Of a DNA stretch of 9,754 nt, positions 1 through 9,703 are shown piece by piece. How positions within the stretch are numbered: the first letter of the stretch is position 1; each line of letters opens with the position of its first letter. Origin of the DNA: JAAYWY01 sp050945275 (GTDB lineage Bacteria; Bacillota; DTU030; DUMP01); contig JBMNSQ010000063.1 in assembly GCA_050945275.1 (NCBI GenBank), positions 1 to 9,754 of the forward strand, given 5' to 3'. The notes beneath the pieces are model-generated. The model did no database searches and was not told the DNA's origin. It saw only the letters and a list, made by a program, of their open reading frames with translations. Position numbers and translations under genes: made by a program.

Positions 1-1
1 G

Positions 2-130
2 CCACCGGTGGAATCCACAATAGGTCATTGTGCGCCTGGCGCCGAAGGACAGCTAAACCGGGTTCGTTCCACCTTGCTCGGACAAGGAGGCCAACTCGGA
101 GGTACACATACCATTGAAGTTGAATATTAG
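2..130 (+). CDS. C-terminal end of probable GrdE/GrdG/GrdI-type component B alpha/beta proprotein (partial)
   Basis: An open frame enters from the left edge and ends at TAG 128-130, giving the last 42 residues of a protein whose start lies outside the window. Visible pieces are GHCAPGAEGQLN, the glycine-rich GQGGQLGGTHT and the terminus IEVEY. I do not recognise a diagnostic motif in this tail. The call rests mainly on position: it lies 61 bp upstream of a grdB-type gene on the same strand, and component B genes of glycine, sarcosine and betaine reductase normally come as such pairs (grdE with grdB, grdG with grdF, grdI with grdH). In that family the product is a proprotein cleaved at an internal Cys to give a pyruvoyl subunit; that site would lie outside the window. 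The identity is inference. That this is a real 3' coding end is likely from the uninterrupted frame and the RBS that follows. Confidence 0.55.
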   Translation, partial: PPVESTIGHCAPGAEGQLNRVRSTLLGQGGQLGGTHTIEVEY

Positions 131-174
131 GCTGTATCCATGGTTTAGATTTAGAAGTTAAGGATGGCCCAATT

Positions 175-181
175 AAGGAGG
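175..181 (+). promoter_or_regulatory. Ribosome binding site of the grdB-type gene
   Basis: AAGGAGG lies 10 nt before ATG 192. It matches the anti-Shine-Dalgarno sequence (CCTCCTT) seen at the end of the 16S gene in this window and supports ATG 192 as the start. No convincing promoter is visible in the 61-bp gap to the upstream gene, so the two are probably co-transcribed. Confidence 0.85.
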
Positions 182-191
182 GAGAGACTGT

Positions 192-1496
192 ATGGGACCC
201 ATAAAAGTGGTTCAGTACGTTAACCAGTTTTTTGGTCAGCTGGGAGGGGAAGAGAAGGCCAACGTCGAGATGCAGGTTGAGGAGGGGCCGATTGGTGTTG
301 GTTTGGCTGTGCAGCGTGAGCTAGGGGAGAAAGGTCAGGTAGTCGCTACGATAATTTGCGGGGACAATTACTTTACGGAGAATCTTACGGCCGCTACGGA
401 ACAAGCTATTGAGATAATGAAAAAATACCAACCGGATTTGTTGATAGCAGGTCCGGCGTTTAACGCCGGACGCTATGGTGTTGCTGCCGGTGCTCTGTGT
501 CAGGCGGCACAAGACAAGTTGGATATTCCGGCAGTAACAGCAATGTACGAAGAGAATCCAGGGGTAGATCTTTACAGACGTAATGTTTACATCCTTAAAA
601 CCGGAGACTCTGCTAGAGAGTTAAATAGTGTGGTCCAACGAATGGTTAACTTAGGTCTACGTTTATATAATAAAGAACGAATAGGTAAACCAGGTGAGGA
701 GGGGTATTTCAAACGCAGTATATTGGTTAATGAGCAGTCTGATAAAACGGCCGCCGAACGAGGGGTGGACATGTTATTAGCGCTGCTTAAAGGCGAGAAG
801 ATAGAACCGGAGATCAACTTGGTTGTTTATGATAAGGTTGAACCGGCACCAGCGGTAAAGGATATCGGAGCCGCAAAAGTCGCCCTTATAACCGATGGTG
901 GCCTGGTTCCCACTGGAAACCCCGATAAGCTGGAGTGGAGGGCAGCCACCAAGTATGTCATGATTGATCCTGGTGACGAAGGAGTCCTTAAAGCCGGAGA
1001 ATACTACGGAAACCACACAGGTTATGATACCAAAGCGGTAAATGCAGATCCGCATAGGCTTGTTCCTTTGGATGTTGCTCGTGAGCTCGAAGGGAAAGGT
1101 ATCATTGGTAAGCTGCACCCGGTCATTTATTCCACCACGGGGGTATCCACGCCGATTGATTCGGCTCAAAAAATTGGACAAGCGATTGTTGATAGTCTCA
1201 AGGCTGAGAGCATCGACGCTGTAATCCTAACCTCAACCTGAGGTACCAGCACACGTTGCGGTGCAACGTTAGCAAAAGAGATCGAGCGGTCAGGAATTCC
1301 AGTTGCTCAAATAACTAGTTTACCCGATATAGCGGTAATGGCCAATAGCAATCGAATTGTACAAGGTGCCGGGATAGTGCATCCAGTAGGCGATGTTTCG
1401 TTACCACCTGACGCTGAGAAGGAAAAACGGCATGCGATAGTAAAGAAGGCCTTAGAGGCCTTAGAAACAGAAGTGGATACACCACGTATATTTTAG
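192..1496 (+). CDS. grdB: Glycine/sarcosine/betaine reductase component B, selenoprotein subunit (GrdB/GrdF/GrdH type)
   Basis: This is the substrate-binding selenoprotein subunit of a Stickland reductase. With its pyruvoyl partner, component B binds glycine, sarcosine or betaine and hands a carboxymethyl group to selenoprotein A; the enzyme is cytoplasmic. The frame is interrupted only by TGA 1239-1241 and then runs to TAG 1494-1496, giving 434 residues, close to the family's usual size of about 430-440. Family marks are VVQYVNQFF near the start, GPAFNAGRYG at 87-96, MYEENPGV at 118-125, TDGGLVPTGNPDKLEWR in the middle, YYGNHTGYDT, and LHPVIYSTTGV before the active site. The active-site segment reads TST-Sec-GTSTRCGAT with Sec350, Ser353 and Cys356. 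The downstream frame (KEIERSGIPVAQ, then NRIVQGAGIVHPVGD) continues the family homology, so the TGA is not a true stop. A second stop, TGA 1497-1499, follows the TAG in frame. Substrate type cannot be decided from sequence, so GrdF or GrdH remain possible. No grdA, grdC or grdD follows. Confidence 0.93.
1239..1273 (+). promoter_or_regulatory. Selenocysteine UGA codon with downstream bacterial SECIS hairpin
   Basis: TGA 1239-1241 is followed by a perfect 7-bp stem, ACGTTGC 1253-1259 with GCAACGT 1263-1269, closed by the loop GGT 1260-1262. Below a 2x2 internal loop, GC 1249-1250 can pair with GC 1272-1273. The UGA-to-loop distance is 18 nt and the loop starts with G. Both fit the known bacterial SECIS pattern recognised by SelB (compare the GGU-containing apical loop of E. 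coli fdhF). The hairpin also encodes the conserved residues after Sec, so it is both coding and regulatory. Confidence 0.9.
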
Positions 1497-1675
1497 TGAA
1501 TGTTAATTTTCGCCCCCAAAAGTCTATTGTGATTAAAGGCTTAAGGGACAACACAGGGCCTACCATTGCCTTTTGGGGATCGCCTAAAGGGACAATCCTT
1601 GGTCTTGGCATATCATTGTACTGCAGGCTGACGGTAACTTTAGACAGCAAATTCGCATGCAATAGCAAATAAGAT
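1497..1675. other. Intergenic stretch after the grdB-type gene; weak 58-codon frame
   Basis: Between the selenoprotein stop and the terminator there is no recognisable gene. One frame is open from GTG 1496-1498, overlapping the TAG as TAGTG, to TAA 1670-1672. It would give 58 residues, including SIVIKGLRDNTGPTIAF and GTILGLGISLYC. No Shine-Dalgarno sequence precedes it, and I know no family for it. It may be the 3' UTR of the grd transcript or a decayed sequence. Confidence 0.3.
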
Positions 1676-1714
1676 AGTAAAAAGAGGTTGCCGCTGTGGC
1701 AACCTCTTTTTACT
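1676..1714. terminator. Bidirectional Rho-independent terminator
   Basis: A perfect 17-bp inverted repeat pairs 1676-1692 with 1698-1714 around the loop GCTGT. The GC core (GAGGTTGCC with GGCAACCTC) is flanked by an A-run on the left and a T-run on the right, so transcripts from either side end in a U-tract. It serves the grd unit on the plus strand and the convergent phosphatase gene, whose stop codon begins 2 nt beyond the stem. Confidence 0.93.
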
Positions 1715-1715
1715 G

Positions 1716-2369
1716 CTATTTTTCTAGATAACTTTTAAGTTTTGGCAAGGCATCGCTATAGCGGTTAAAGGGAATAAAGGGGATTCCTTTTTTCGTGAGA
1801 TAACGAGCCAAATAATCTTTGGCAAAGACAACATCGGCGCTTTTGGCGGCACAACGGTCAGTATGGCCATCGCCAAAATAAGCAATCTTATAGCCCTTGG
1901 CTTTTAATTTTCGTAAATGATACGTCTTACAGCAGCCGCAGTGATAGCAATCAAGCAGGCCGTGGTGAGGGAAGGACGGCTTCGCTGTTAGATTTTCTAT
2001 TGTAAGTTCATTAGCGATACGCGGTACCCACTCAAGACCGTCTCGTTTTAAAATACGATCAATGTAATAATCATAGCCATCACTTAAGATAAGGACCGGC
2101 AGCCCCCGATCAGCAAATAACGAAGCAGCGGCTTTGAAGTCAGGATCGAGCTTAAAACCGAGCACGAAATTCGCCAACTCGTGGTCGGATACTTGCATCT
2201 TGGTGATGACCAATTCGTAAGCTTCCTTGGCTGTTATTTGGCGGTGTGATATAGAGGCGTCCACGTCGGCCCAGCAGTTTGGGCCGACGAAGTTTTTGAC
2301 GATGGCGTCGCCAACGTCTCTAATACTGGCTGTACCGTCAAAGTCGGATACTAGTGCCCACTTGGTCAC
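1716..2369 (-). CDS. HAD-family phosphatase, MtnX/SerB-like
   Basis: A haloacid-dehalogenase-superfamily phosphatase, about 217 residues from the preferred GTG start. Counting from the in-frame ATG two codons upstream, motif I is DFDGT at 11-15 (nucleophile Asp11, acid/base Asp13), motif II is the Ser of LSDG at 97-100, the motif III Lys is probably Lys150, and motif IV is GDGHTD at 168-173. Cys-rich CYHCGCCK at 143-150 closely resembles the CHHDCGCCK segment of Bacillus MtnX, which dephosphorylates 2-hydroxy-3-keto-5-methylthiopentenyl-1-phosphate in methionine salvage. The length and the C-terminal VFAKDYLARYLTKKGIPFIPF also fit that group. No other methionine-salvage gene lies in the window, so the substrate is open; a phosphoserine or other small-molecule phosphatase is possible. 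It is a single-gene unit ending at the shared terminator and divergent from the DUF72 gene. The family is firm, the substrate is not. Confidence 0.87.
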   Translation of the reverse strand: MTKWALVSDFDGTASIRDVGDAIVKNFVGPNCWADVDASISHRQITAKEAYELVITKMQVSDHELANFVLGFKLDPDFKAAASLFADRGLPVLILSDGYDYYIDRILKRDGLEWVPRIANELTIENLTAKPSFPHHGLLDCYHCGCCKTYHLRKLKAKGYKIAYFGDGHTDRCAAKSADVVFAKDYLARYLTKKGIPFIPFNRYSDALPKLKSYLEK

Positions 2370-2375
2370 TACCAT

Positions 2376-2382
2376 CCCTCCT
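2376..2382 (-). promoter_or_regulatory. Ribosome binding site that decides the start of the HAD phosphatase
   Basis: Read on the minus strand, AGGAGGG directly abuts ATG 2375-2373, leaving almost no spacer after AGGAGG. The in-frame GTG 2369-2367 sits 7 nt from AGGAGG, the ideal distance. GTG is therefore the likelier start and the protein would begin MTKWALVSDFDGT. Confidence 0.7.
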
Positions 2383-2408
2383 AAATCGAAAAGTCAACCC
2401 TGCTTTTA

Positions 2409-2437
2409 ACCTTATCCCAAGAGCGGTAATGGGTCAA
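2409..2437 (-). promoter_or_regulatory. Possible sigma-A promoter of the HAD phosphatase
   Basis: On the minus strand TTGACC (2437-2432) is followed by a 17-bp spacer and TAAGGT (2414-2409). The -35 matches at five of six positions; the -10 keeps only the most conserved T, A and final T. Transcription would start about 30 nt before the GTG codon. No comparable plus-strand promoter for the DUF72 gene is evident in this divergent gap. Confidence 0.4.
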
Positions 2438-2495
2438 GGTGAAGGTAATAACGAGTCCGAGCGCGAATAGTACCACTGGTGAGAGGTGAACAAGT

Positions 2496-3356
2496 ATGAT
2501 TTATATTGCCACGAGCGGTTACTACTATAATGATTGGCAGGGCATTTTTTATCCACCGGATCTTCCGGCCAATCGGCGCTTGAAATATTATGCACTGCGT
2601 TTTCCTTTCTCTGAAATCAACGCCACTTACTACCGCCAACCAACGGCGCAAATGTTTGAGCGCATGCTGGCATTAACTCCCGATAAATTTCGATTTGTGG
2701 TCAAAGCTTATAAAGGTCTAACTCACGAGCGCAGCGACAGTGCTGAATTTATTACCTTCCTAACGGGACTTCGTCCCTTAGTCGAGGCTAACCGCCTTAT
2801 ATGCGTTTTAGCCCAATTCCCTTATAGCTTTCATAATACAAAAGATAACCGGGATTATATTGAACGTTTGCGTGACCGGCTAGCGGGACTTCCGGTGGCG
2901 GTGGAATTTCGTAACCGCAATTGGTCCAAAACGGGTACATTCGAGTTACTGTCTAGGCACGGCCTTTCATACGTGGCGGTGGATGCACCGCGGCTAAAGG
3001 GCTTAATACCACCGCTTGCTCATGCCACCACCGATTATGCTTATGTACGTTTTCATGGTCGGAATGCAGATAAATGGTATGGGCATAGCCAAAGTTTTGA
3101 GAGGTACGATTACACCTATAAAAAAGAAGAACTAGCTGAGTGGCTATCGCCACTAAAAAAATTAGAAGAAGCTACTGGCATCGTCTACGTGACGTTTAAC
3201 AATCATTATCAGGGCCAATCGATTATGGCAGCTCGAGACTTAGCTGCCTTGCTTGGGCAAAACAATGATTTAGAGCAACAAATTAAACAAAATAAATTGC
3301 ATTCAGATGGCGAAGCGCAGCAACTAGGACTTGAGCTGTTTCGCGGCGGTGTATAA
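2496..3356 (+). CDS. DUF72 family protein (YecE-like)
   Basis: A 286-residue DUF72 protein; the family has a TIM-barrel-like fold, is widespread in bacteria and archaea, and has no firmly established reaction. Conserved blocks appear in the expected order: the N-terminal SGYYYNDWQGIFYP at 7-20, EINATYY at 40-46, FRFVVKAYKGLTH at 65-77, QFPYSF at 107-112, EFRNRNW at 137-143, YVRFHGRN at 183-190 and FNNHYQGQS at 234-242. Length is typical for the family. The start is set by GAGGTGA at 2483-2489, 6 nt before the ATG and a perfect match to the 16S 3' end. The last 30 or so residues are Gln/Asn-rich (EQQIKQNKLHS) and probably lie outside the fold. No signal peptide is seen. It stands alone: the neighbour upstream is divergent, and downstream comes the rRNA operon control region. 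Family assignment is confident; function is unknown. Confidence 0.92.
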   Translation: MIYIATSGYYYNDWQGIFYPPDLPANRRLKYYALRFPFSEINATYYRQPTAQMFERMLALTPDKFRFVVKAYKGLTHERSDSAEFITFLTGLRPLVEANRLICVLAQFPYSFHNTKDNRDYIERLRDRLAGLPVAVEFRNRNWSKTGTFELLSRHGLSYVAVDAPRLKGLIPPLAHATTDYAYVRFHGRNADKWYGHSQSFERYDYTYKKEELAEWLSPLKKLEEATGIVYVTFNNHYQGQSIMAARDLAALLGQNNDLEQQIKQNKLHSDGEAQQLGLELFRGGV

Positions 3357-3522
3357 CATGTAACTTTAAAACTTAATCTGGCGCTAAGGTACTAAACGAG
3401 CCAATACGACATAAAAAGACGTTTTATCAACCTTGATGGAACTGCCTTCCGATGGTAAACTAGTAAACGTTGCGCAGCACACTGGCTGCCGCTCAGGCGG
3501 TAAACAACAAGATCAAACAGTC
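3357..3522. other. Intergenic region upstream of the rRNA operon
   Basis: No gene is visible. A short AT hairpin (ATAAAA with TTTTAT around AGACG, near 3411-3427) and a hairpin TGCCGC/GCGGTA at 3487-3502 are present, but neither has a T-run, so I do not call a terminator for the DUF72 gene. The sequence just before the main rRNA promoter (3501-3520) is A-rich, as UP-like elements often are. Confidence 0.5.
3433..3461 (+). promoter_or_regulatory. Possible upstream rRNA promoter (P1)
   Basis: TTGATG 3433-3438, a 17-bp spacer, and TAAACT 3456-3461 preceded by TGG (an extended -10). It is weaker than the promoter 90 bp downstream. Tandem promoters are common before rRNA operons, which makes it plausible but not proven. 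Confidence 0.35.
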
Positions 3523-3551
3523 TTGACACCAAAAGCTGAGTGTGCTAATAT
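3523..3551 (+). promoter_or_regulatory. Main rRNA operon promoter (P2), sigma-A type
   Basis: A consensus TTGACA at 3523-3528, exactly 17 bp, then TAATAT at 3546-3551 preceded by TGC, an extended -10. The predicted start is near A3557/G3558. A G start would suit the GTP-sensing control known for Bacillus rRNA promoters, but this is inference. Confidence 0.85.
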
Positions 3552-3557
3552 AATAAA

Positions 3558-3696
3558 GCCAACGGGGCCATCCCCGGCGGCAAGATCCTTGAAAACTAAA
3601 CAGAGGTAAAGAACCTGCAGTCGTAAAGCGACTAAAGCCTGGATACTTTCTGATTTAGAGAACTTGAACCGATTTTTGGATCGGATAAAGGTTTCT
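3558..3696 (+). other. rRNA leader with boxA-like element and 16S processing stem (5' half)
   Basis: In order: a hairpin CGGGG/CCCCG at 3563-3576; GATCCTTGAAAACT at 3584-3597, which resembles the Firmicutes antitermination boxA (TTCTTTGAAAACT-like); and 3598-3617, complementary to 5343-5362 behind 16S with a one-base bulge on each side. Then 3625-3633 (AAAGCGACT) pairs with 5331-5339 with one G-U. Together these form the long stem that RNase III-type enzymes cut to release pre-16S. A further hairpin CCGAT/ATCGG lies near 3669-3684. Confidence 0.75.
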
Positions 3697-8377
<4,681 letters not shown>

Positions 8378-8425
8378 CTTTATGTTCGCTCTCTGTTTTG
8401 AGTGTGCAGCATGTACACTTTCTCT
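8378..8425 (+). other. 23S-5S spacer with 3' half of the 23S processing stem
   Basis: A 48-nt spacer. Bases 8383-8409 are the complement of 5385-5412, forming a stem of about 27 bp that brackets pre-23S. No tRNA is present. Confidence 0.8.
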
Positions 8426-8541
<116 letters not shown>

Positions 8542-8551
8542 TATATTTTGC

Positions 8552-8584
8552 CAGGCCCGCACTTTTTTGCAAAGTGCGGGCCTG
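8552..8584 (+). terminator. Terminator hairpin of the rRNA operon
   Basis: A perfect 14-bp stem, CAGGCCCGCACTTT 8552-8565 with AAAGTGCGGGCCTG 8571-8584, around the loop TTTGC, starting 10 nt after 5S. The tail is only moderately T-rich (a TTTTT run about 15 nt on), so it is less canonical than the terminator at 1676-1714, but position and stem strength make it the likely operon end. Confidence 0.7.
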
Positions 8585-8853
8585 CTGCATATTTGTACTT
8601 TTTGCTTGGCCTATTTTAATGCTCTGTAACGCTCTTGTAACGCTCTTTGTAACGCTCTTTAGAACATCCGGGCCGCCTCTGAACTCGCTCTTCGGGGCTC
8701 GACTTGTCCACTCTACAAAATGGGAGATACATTGGCGGTTTCCTTTAATCGCTTCGCTCTTTTGAATGGGGTTAAGCTCGGCTTTAACGGTTGGGCCTAG
8801 CAACCCCTGGGCATTGGGTAGGGAACGAGACACGTGTCATTTTATATAAAGTA
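8585..8853. other. Gene-free tail behind the rRNA operon
   Basis: I see no protein or tRNA gene. Contents: the lengthening tandem repeat at 8621-8665; further CGCTCTT-containing stretches near 8686 and 8754; a hairpin GTTAAGC/GCTTTAAC at 8771-8788 with loop TCG; and the perfect palindrome GACACGTGTC at 8829-8838. A minus-strand frame is open across this stretch but runs on into the 5S gene, so I treat it as chance. Confidence 0.5.
8621..8665 (+). repeat. Stepwise-lengthening tandem repeat, boxA-like units
   Basis: Four direct units lie head to tail: GCTCTGTAAC (8621-8630), GCTCTTGTAAC (8631-8641), GCTCTTTGTAAC (8642-8653) and GCTCTTTAGAAC (8654-8665). The T-run grows 1, 2, 3, 3. The units resemble the NusB/NusE-binding boxA of rRNA operons (GCTCTTT core); a role is inference. 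Confidence 0.8.
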
Positions 8854-8879
8854 CGGATCTCCTTCCGAAGGGAGATCCG
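8854..8879. other. Hairpin of unknown role
   Basis: CGGATCTCC 8854-8862 pairs with GGAGATCCG 8871-8879 around TTCCGAAG. There is no T-run on the plus-strand side; on the minus strand a weakly T-rich ACTTTATATAAAAT follows. It could be a second, weak terminator for either side. Confidence 0.5.
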
Positions 8880-8894
8880 CATAAAGATGGGTAA

Positions 8895-8941
8895 AATAAA
8901 TTAGCCTACTGCTGCTAGGTGCACAAGTAGGCTAATTTATT
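8895..8941 (-). terminator. Terminator hairpin of the 48-residue ORF
   Basis: A perfect 16-bp stem, AATAAATTAGCCTACT 8895-8910 with its complement 8926-8941, around a 15-nt loop. On the minus strand it is followed by TTTACCC, with a T-rich 3' arm (AATTTATT), 37 nt after the small gene's stop. It may also act from the plus strand. Confidence 0.7.
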
Positions 8942-8978
8942 GTTCTTAAATAAGCAGAATCGGCCTGATCGTATAAAA

Positions 8979-9125
8979 TTAGGCGATATTTTCGCCGATC
9001 TCTTCTTCAAGATCCATAAGTCTGACCAGCATCTTTAAGCGGGAGTCTTTATCGTCCTTATCGCTGGTCCAATCGTCGAGTAATTGTTCACGTTCGCGTT
9101 TTAGTGCTTCCAACCTTTTCTTCAT
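8979..9125 (-). CDS. Small charged protein, 48 residues, unknown function
   Basis: I do not recognise this protein. It reads from ATG 9125 to TAA 8979, 48 residues. It starts MKKRLEALKREREQLLDDW, has a very acidic-basic middle (SDKDDKDSRLK) and ends MDLEEEIGENIA. Heptad-like leucines (L5, L8, L15, L16, then L30, L33, L36, L39) suggest two amphipathic helices, possibly a short coiled-coil hairpin; there is no Cys, no signal peptide and no membrane segment. That it is a real gene is supported by its own promoter at 9174-9202, AAGGAGG at 9141-9135 with a 9-nt spacer to ATG, and a strong hairpin beyond the stop. It is monocistronic, between the rRNA operon (convergent) and the MoaD-like gene (same strand, about 310 bp upstream). 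Its role cannot be inferred from context. Confidence 0.8.
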   Translation of the reverse strand: MKKRLEALKREREQLLDDWTSDKDDKDSRLKMLVRLMDLEEEIGENIA

Positions 9126-9173
9126 CGCCCGCAACCTCCTTCCGAAACTTTAGTATACCTCGCTATTGTCCTT

Positions 9174-9202
9174 ATTATCACACAAAAACAGAATTTAGTC
9201 AA
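9174..9202 (-). promoter_or_regulatory. Sigma-A promoter of the 48-residue ORF
   Basis: On the minus strand: TTGACT (9202-9197), a 17-bp spacer, GATAAT (9179-9174). Each hexamer matches consensus at five of six positions and the spacing is ideal. Transcription would start near 9167, giving a leader of about 40 nt with the RBS near its end. Confidence 0.75.
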
Positions 9203-9436
9203 GGACTTGTTTATGACATTTGTGTTAAGAGATCAGGGAACAGCTAAAACCAGTATCAGTAGTGGTGTTTACCGTTTACCTTCAAAATATGACCAATGGT
9301 AGTCAGACATGATACGACAAGAACCGTCAATGTAATTGTTAATAAAAAAACGAGGAATGGCGCTTGCAGTAAGGCTCGGATAAGCAAAGAATAGCAGCCA
9401 GGAGGAATCGTAACACAAGACGAAGAATAAAAGGGT
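9203..9436. other. Intergenic region between the MoaD-like gene and the 48-residue ORF
   Basis: No gene can be supported. On the minus strand a run TTTTTTT (9350-9344) follows a poor 4-bp stem (CGAG/CTCG, 9378-9375 with 9354-9351), a weak candidate terminator for the MoaD-like gene. One minus-strand frame (TTG 9387 to TGA 9256) would encode a hydrophobic 43-residue peptide but has no RBS. A short direct repeat GTTTACC GTTTACC lies near 9268-9281. Confidence 0.4.
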
Positions 9437-9703
9437 TTAGCCCCCGAACACAGGAGGAAAGAGTTTCACCGTGGCGTCGGGAGAAAGGACATCATTTACC
9501 GAGTAAATGTGGCCGTTGCCGATAGGTAGCATTCGAGCTCTTAGAGCTTCGTCACTGCTTTCAGTTGGTAGTTCTTTGTTAAAGTTAGGATAATTTTGAC
9601 CGATATTAAGTAGCAGCTCCCACAAGGTTATATTTTCTACGTCTATATTAAGTTCCGATCTACCAATTAAGGTATCGTACGGTGGGTAAAATACAACGCG
9701 CAT
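9437..9703 (-). CDS. MoaD/ThiS-family sulfur carrier protein
   Basis: An 88-residue ubiquitin-like (beta-grasp) sulfur carrier. The C-terminus VKLFPPVFGG ends exactly in Gly-Gly, the feature by which such proteins are adenylylated by a MoeB/ThiF-like E1 enzyme and converted to a thiocarboxylate. Preceding it are a beta-strand segment MLPIGNGHIYSVNDVLSPDATV, as in MoaD, and an N-terminal strand MRVVFYPPY. MoaD is the small subunit of molybdopterin synthase; ThiS serves thiazole synthesis. The FPPV-x-GG tail fits MoaD better. MoaD-like genes in anaerobes often sit next to tungsten aldehyde:ferredoxin oxidoreductase genes, but the upstream gene is outside the window, so this cannot be tested. 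The RBS is modest (GGAAGAG, just before ATG 9703). The family is fairly sure; the pathway is not. Confidence 0.82.
   Translation of the reverse strand: MRVVFYPPYDTLIGRSELNIDVENITLWELLLNIGQNYPNFNKELPTESSDEALRARMLPIGNGHIYSVNDVLSPDATVKLFPPVFGG

Noticed and set aside
1239..1241. Reading the TGA as a true stop, making the selenoprotein gene a pseudogene
   Set aside because: Family homology continues in frame for 85 codons to a TAG, the TGA sits at the known Sec position, and a SECIS hairpin follows.
1315..1668. A minus-strand frame of 117 codons opposite the 3' end of the selenoprotein gene
   Set aside because: It is antisense to the conserved post-Sec part of the grdB-type gene and has no start signals.
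1496..1672. A 58-codon plus-strand frame starting with GTG that overlaps the grdB-type stop
   Set aside because: It has no Shine-Dalgarno sequence, a rare start, no recognisable family and no match to family-typical grd operon genes. It is described only as part of the intergenic stretch.
9256..9387. A minus-strand frame for a hydrophobic 43-residue peptide (LLQAPFLVFLLTITLTVLVV segment)
   Set aside because: The only usable start is TTG without an RBS, and the sequence is AT-rich, where chance hydrophobic frames are common. It would be worth revisiting only if relatives conserve it.
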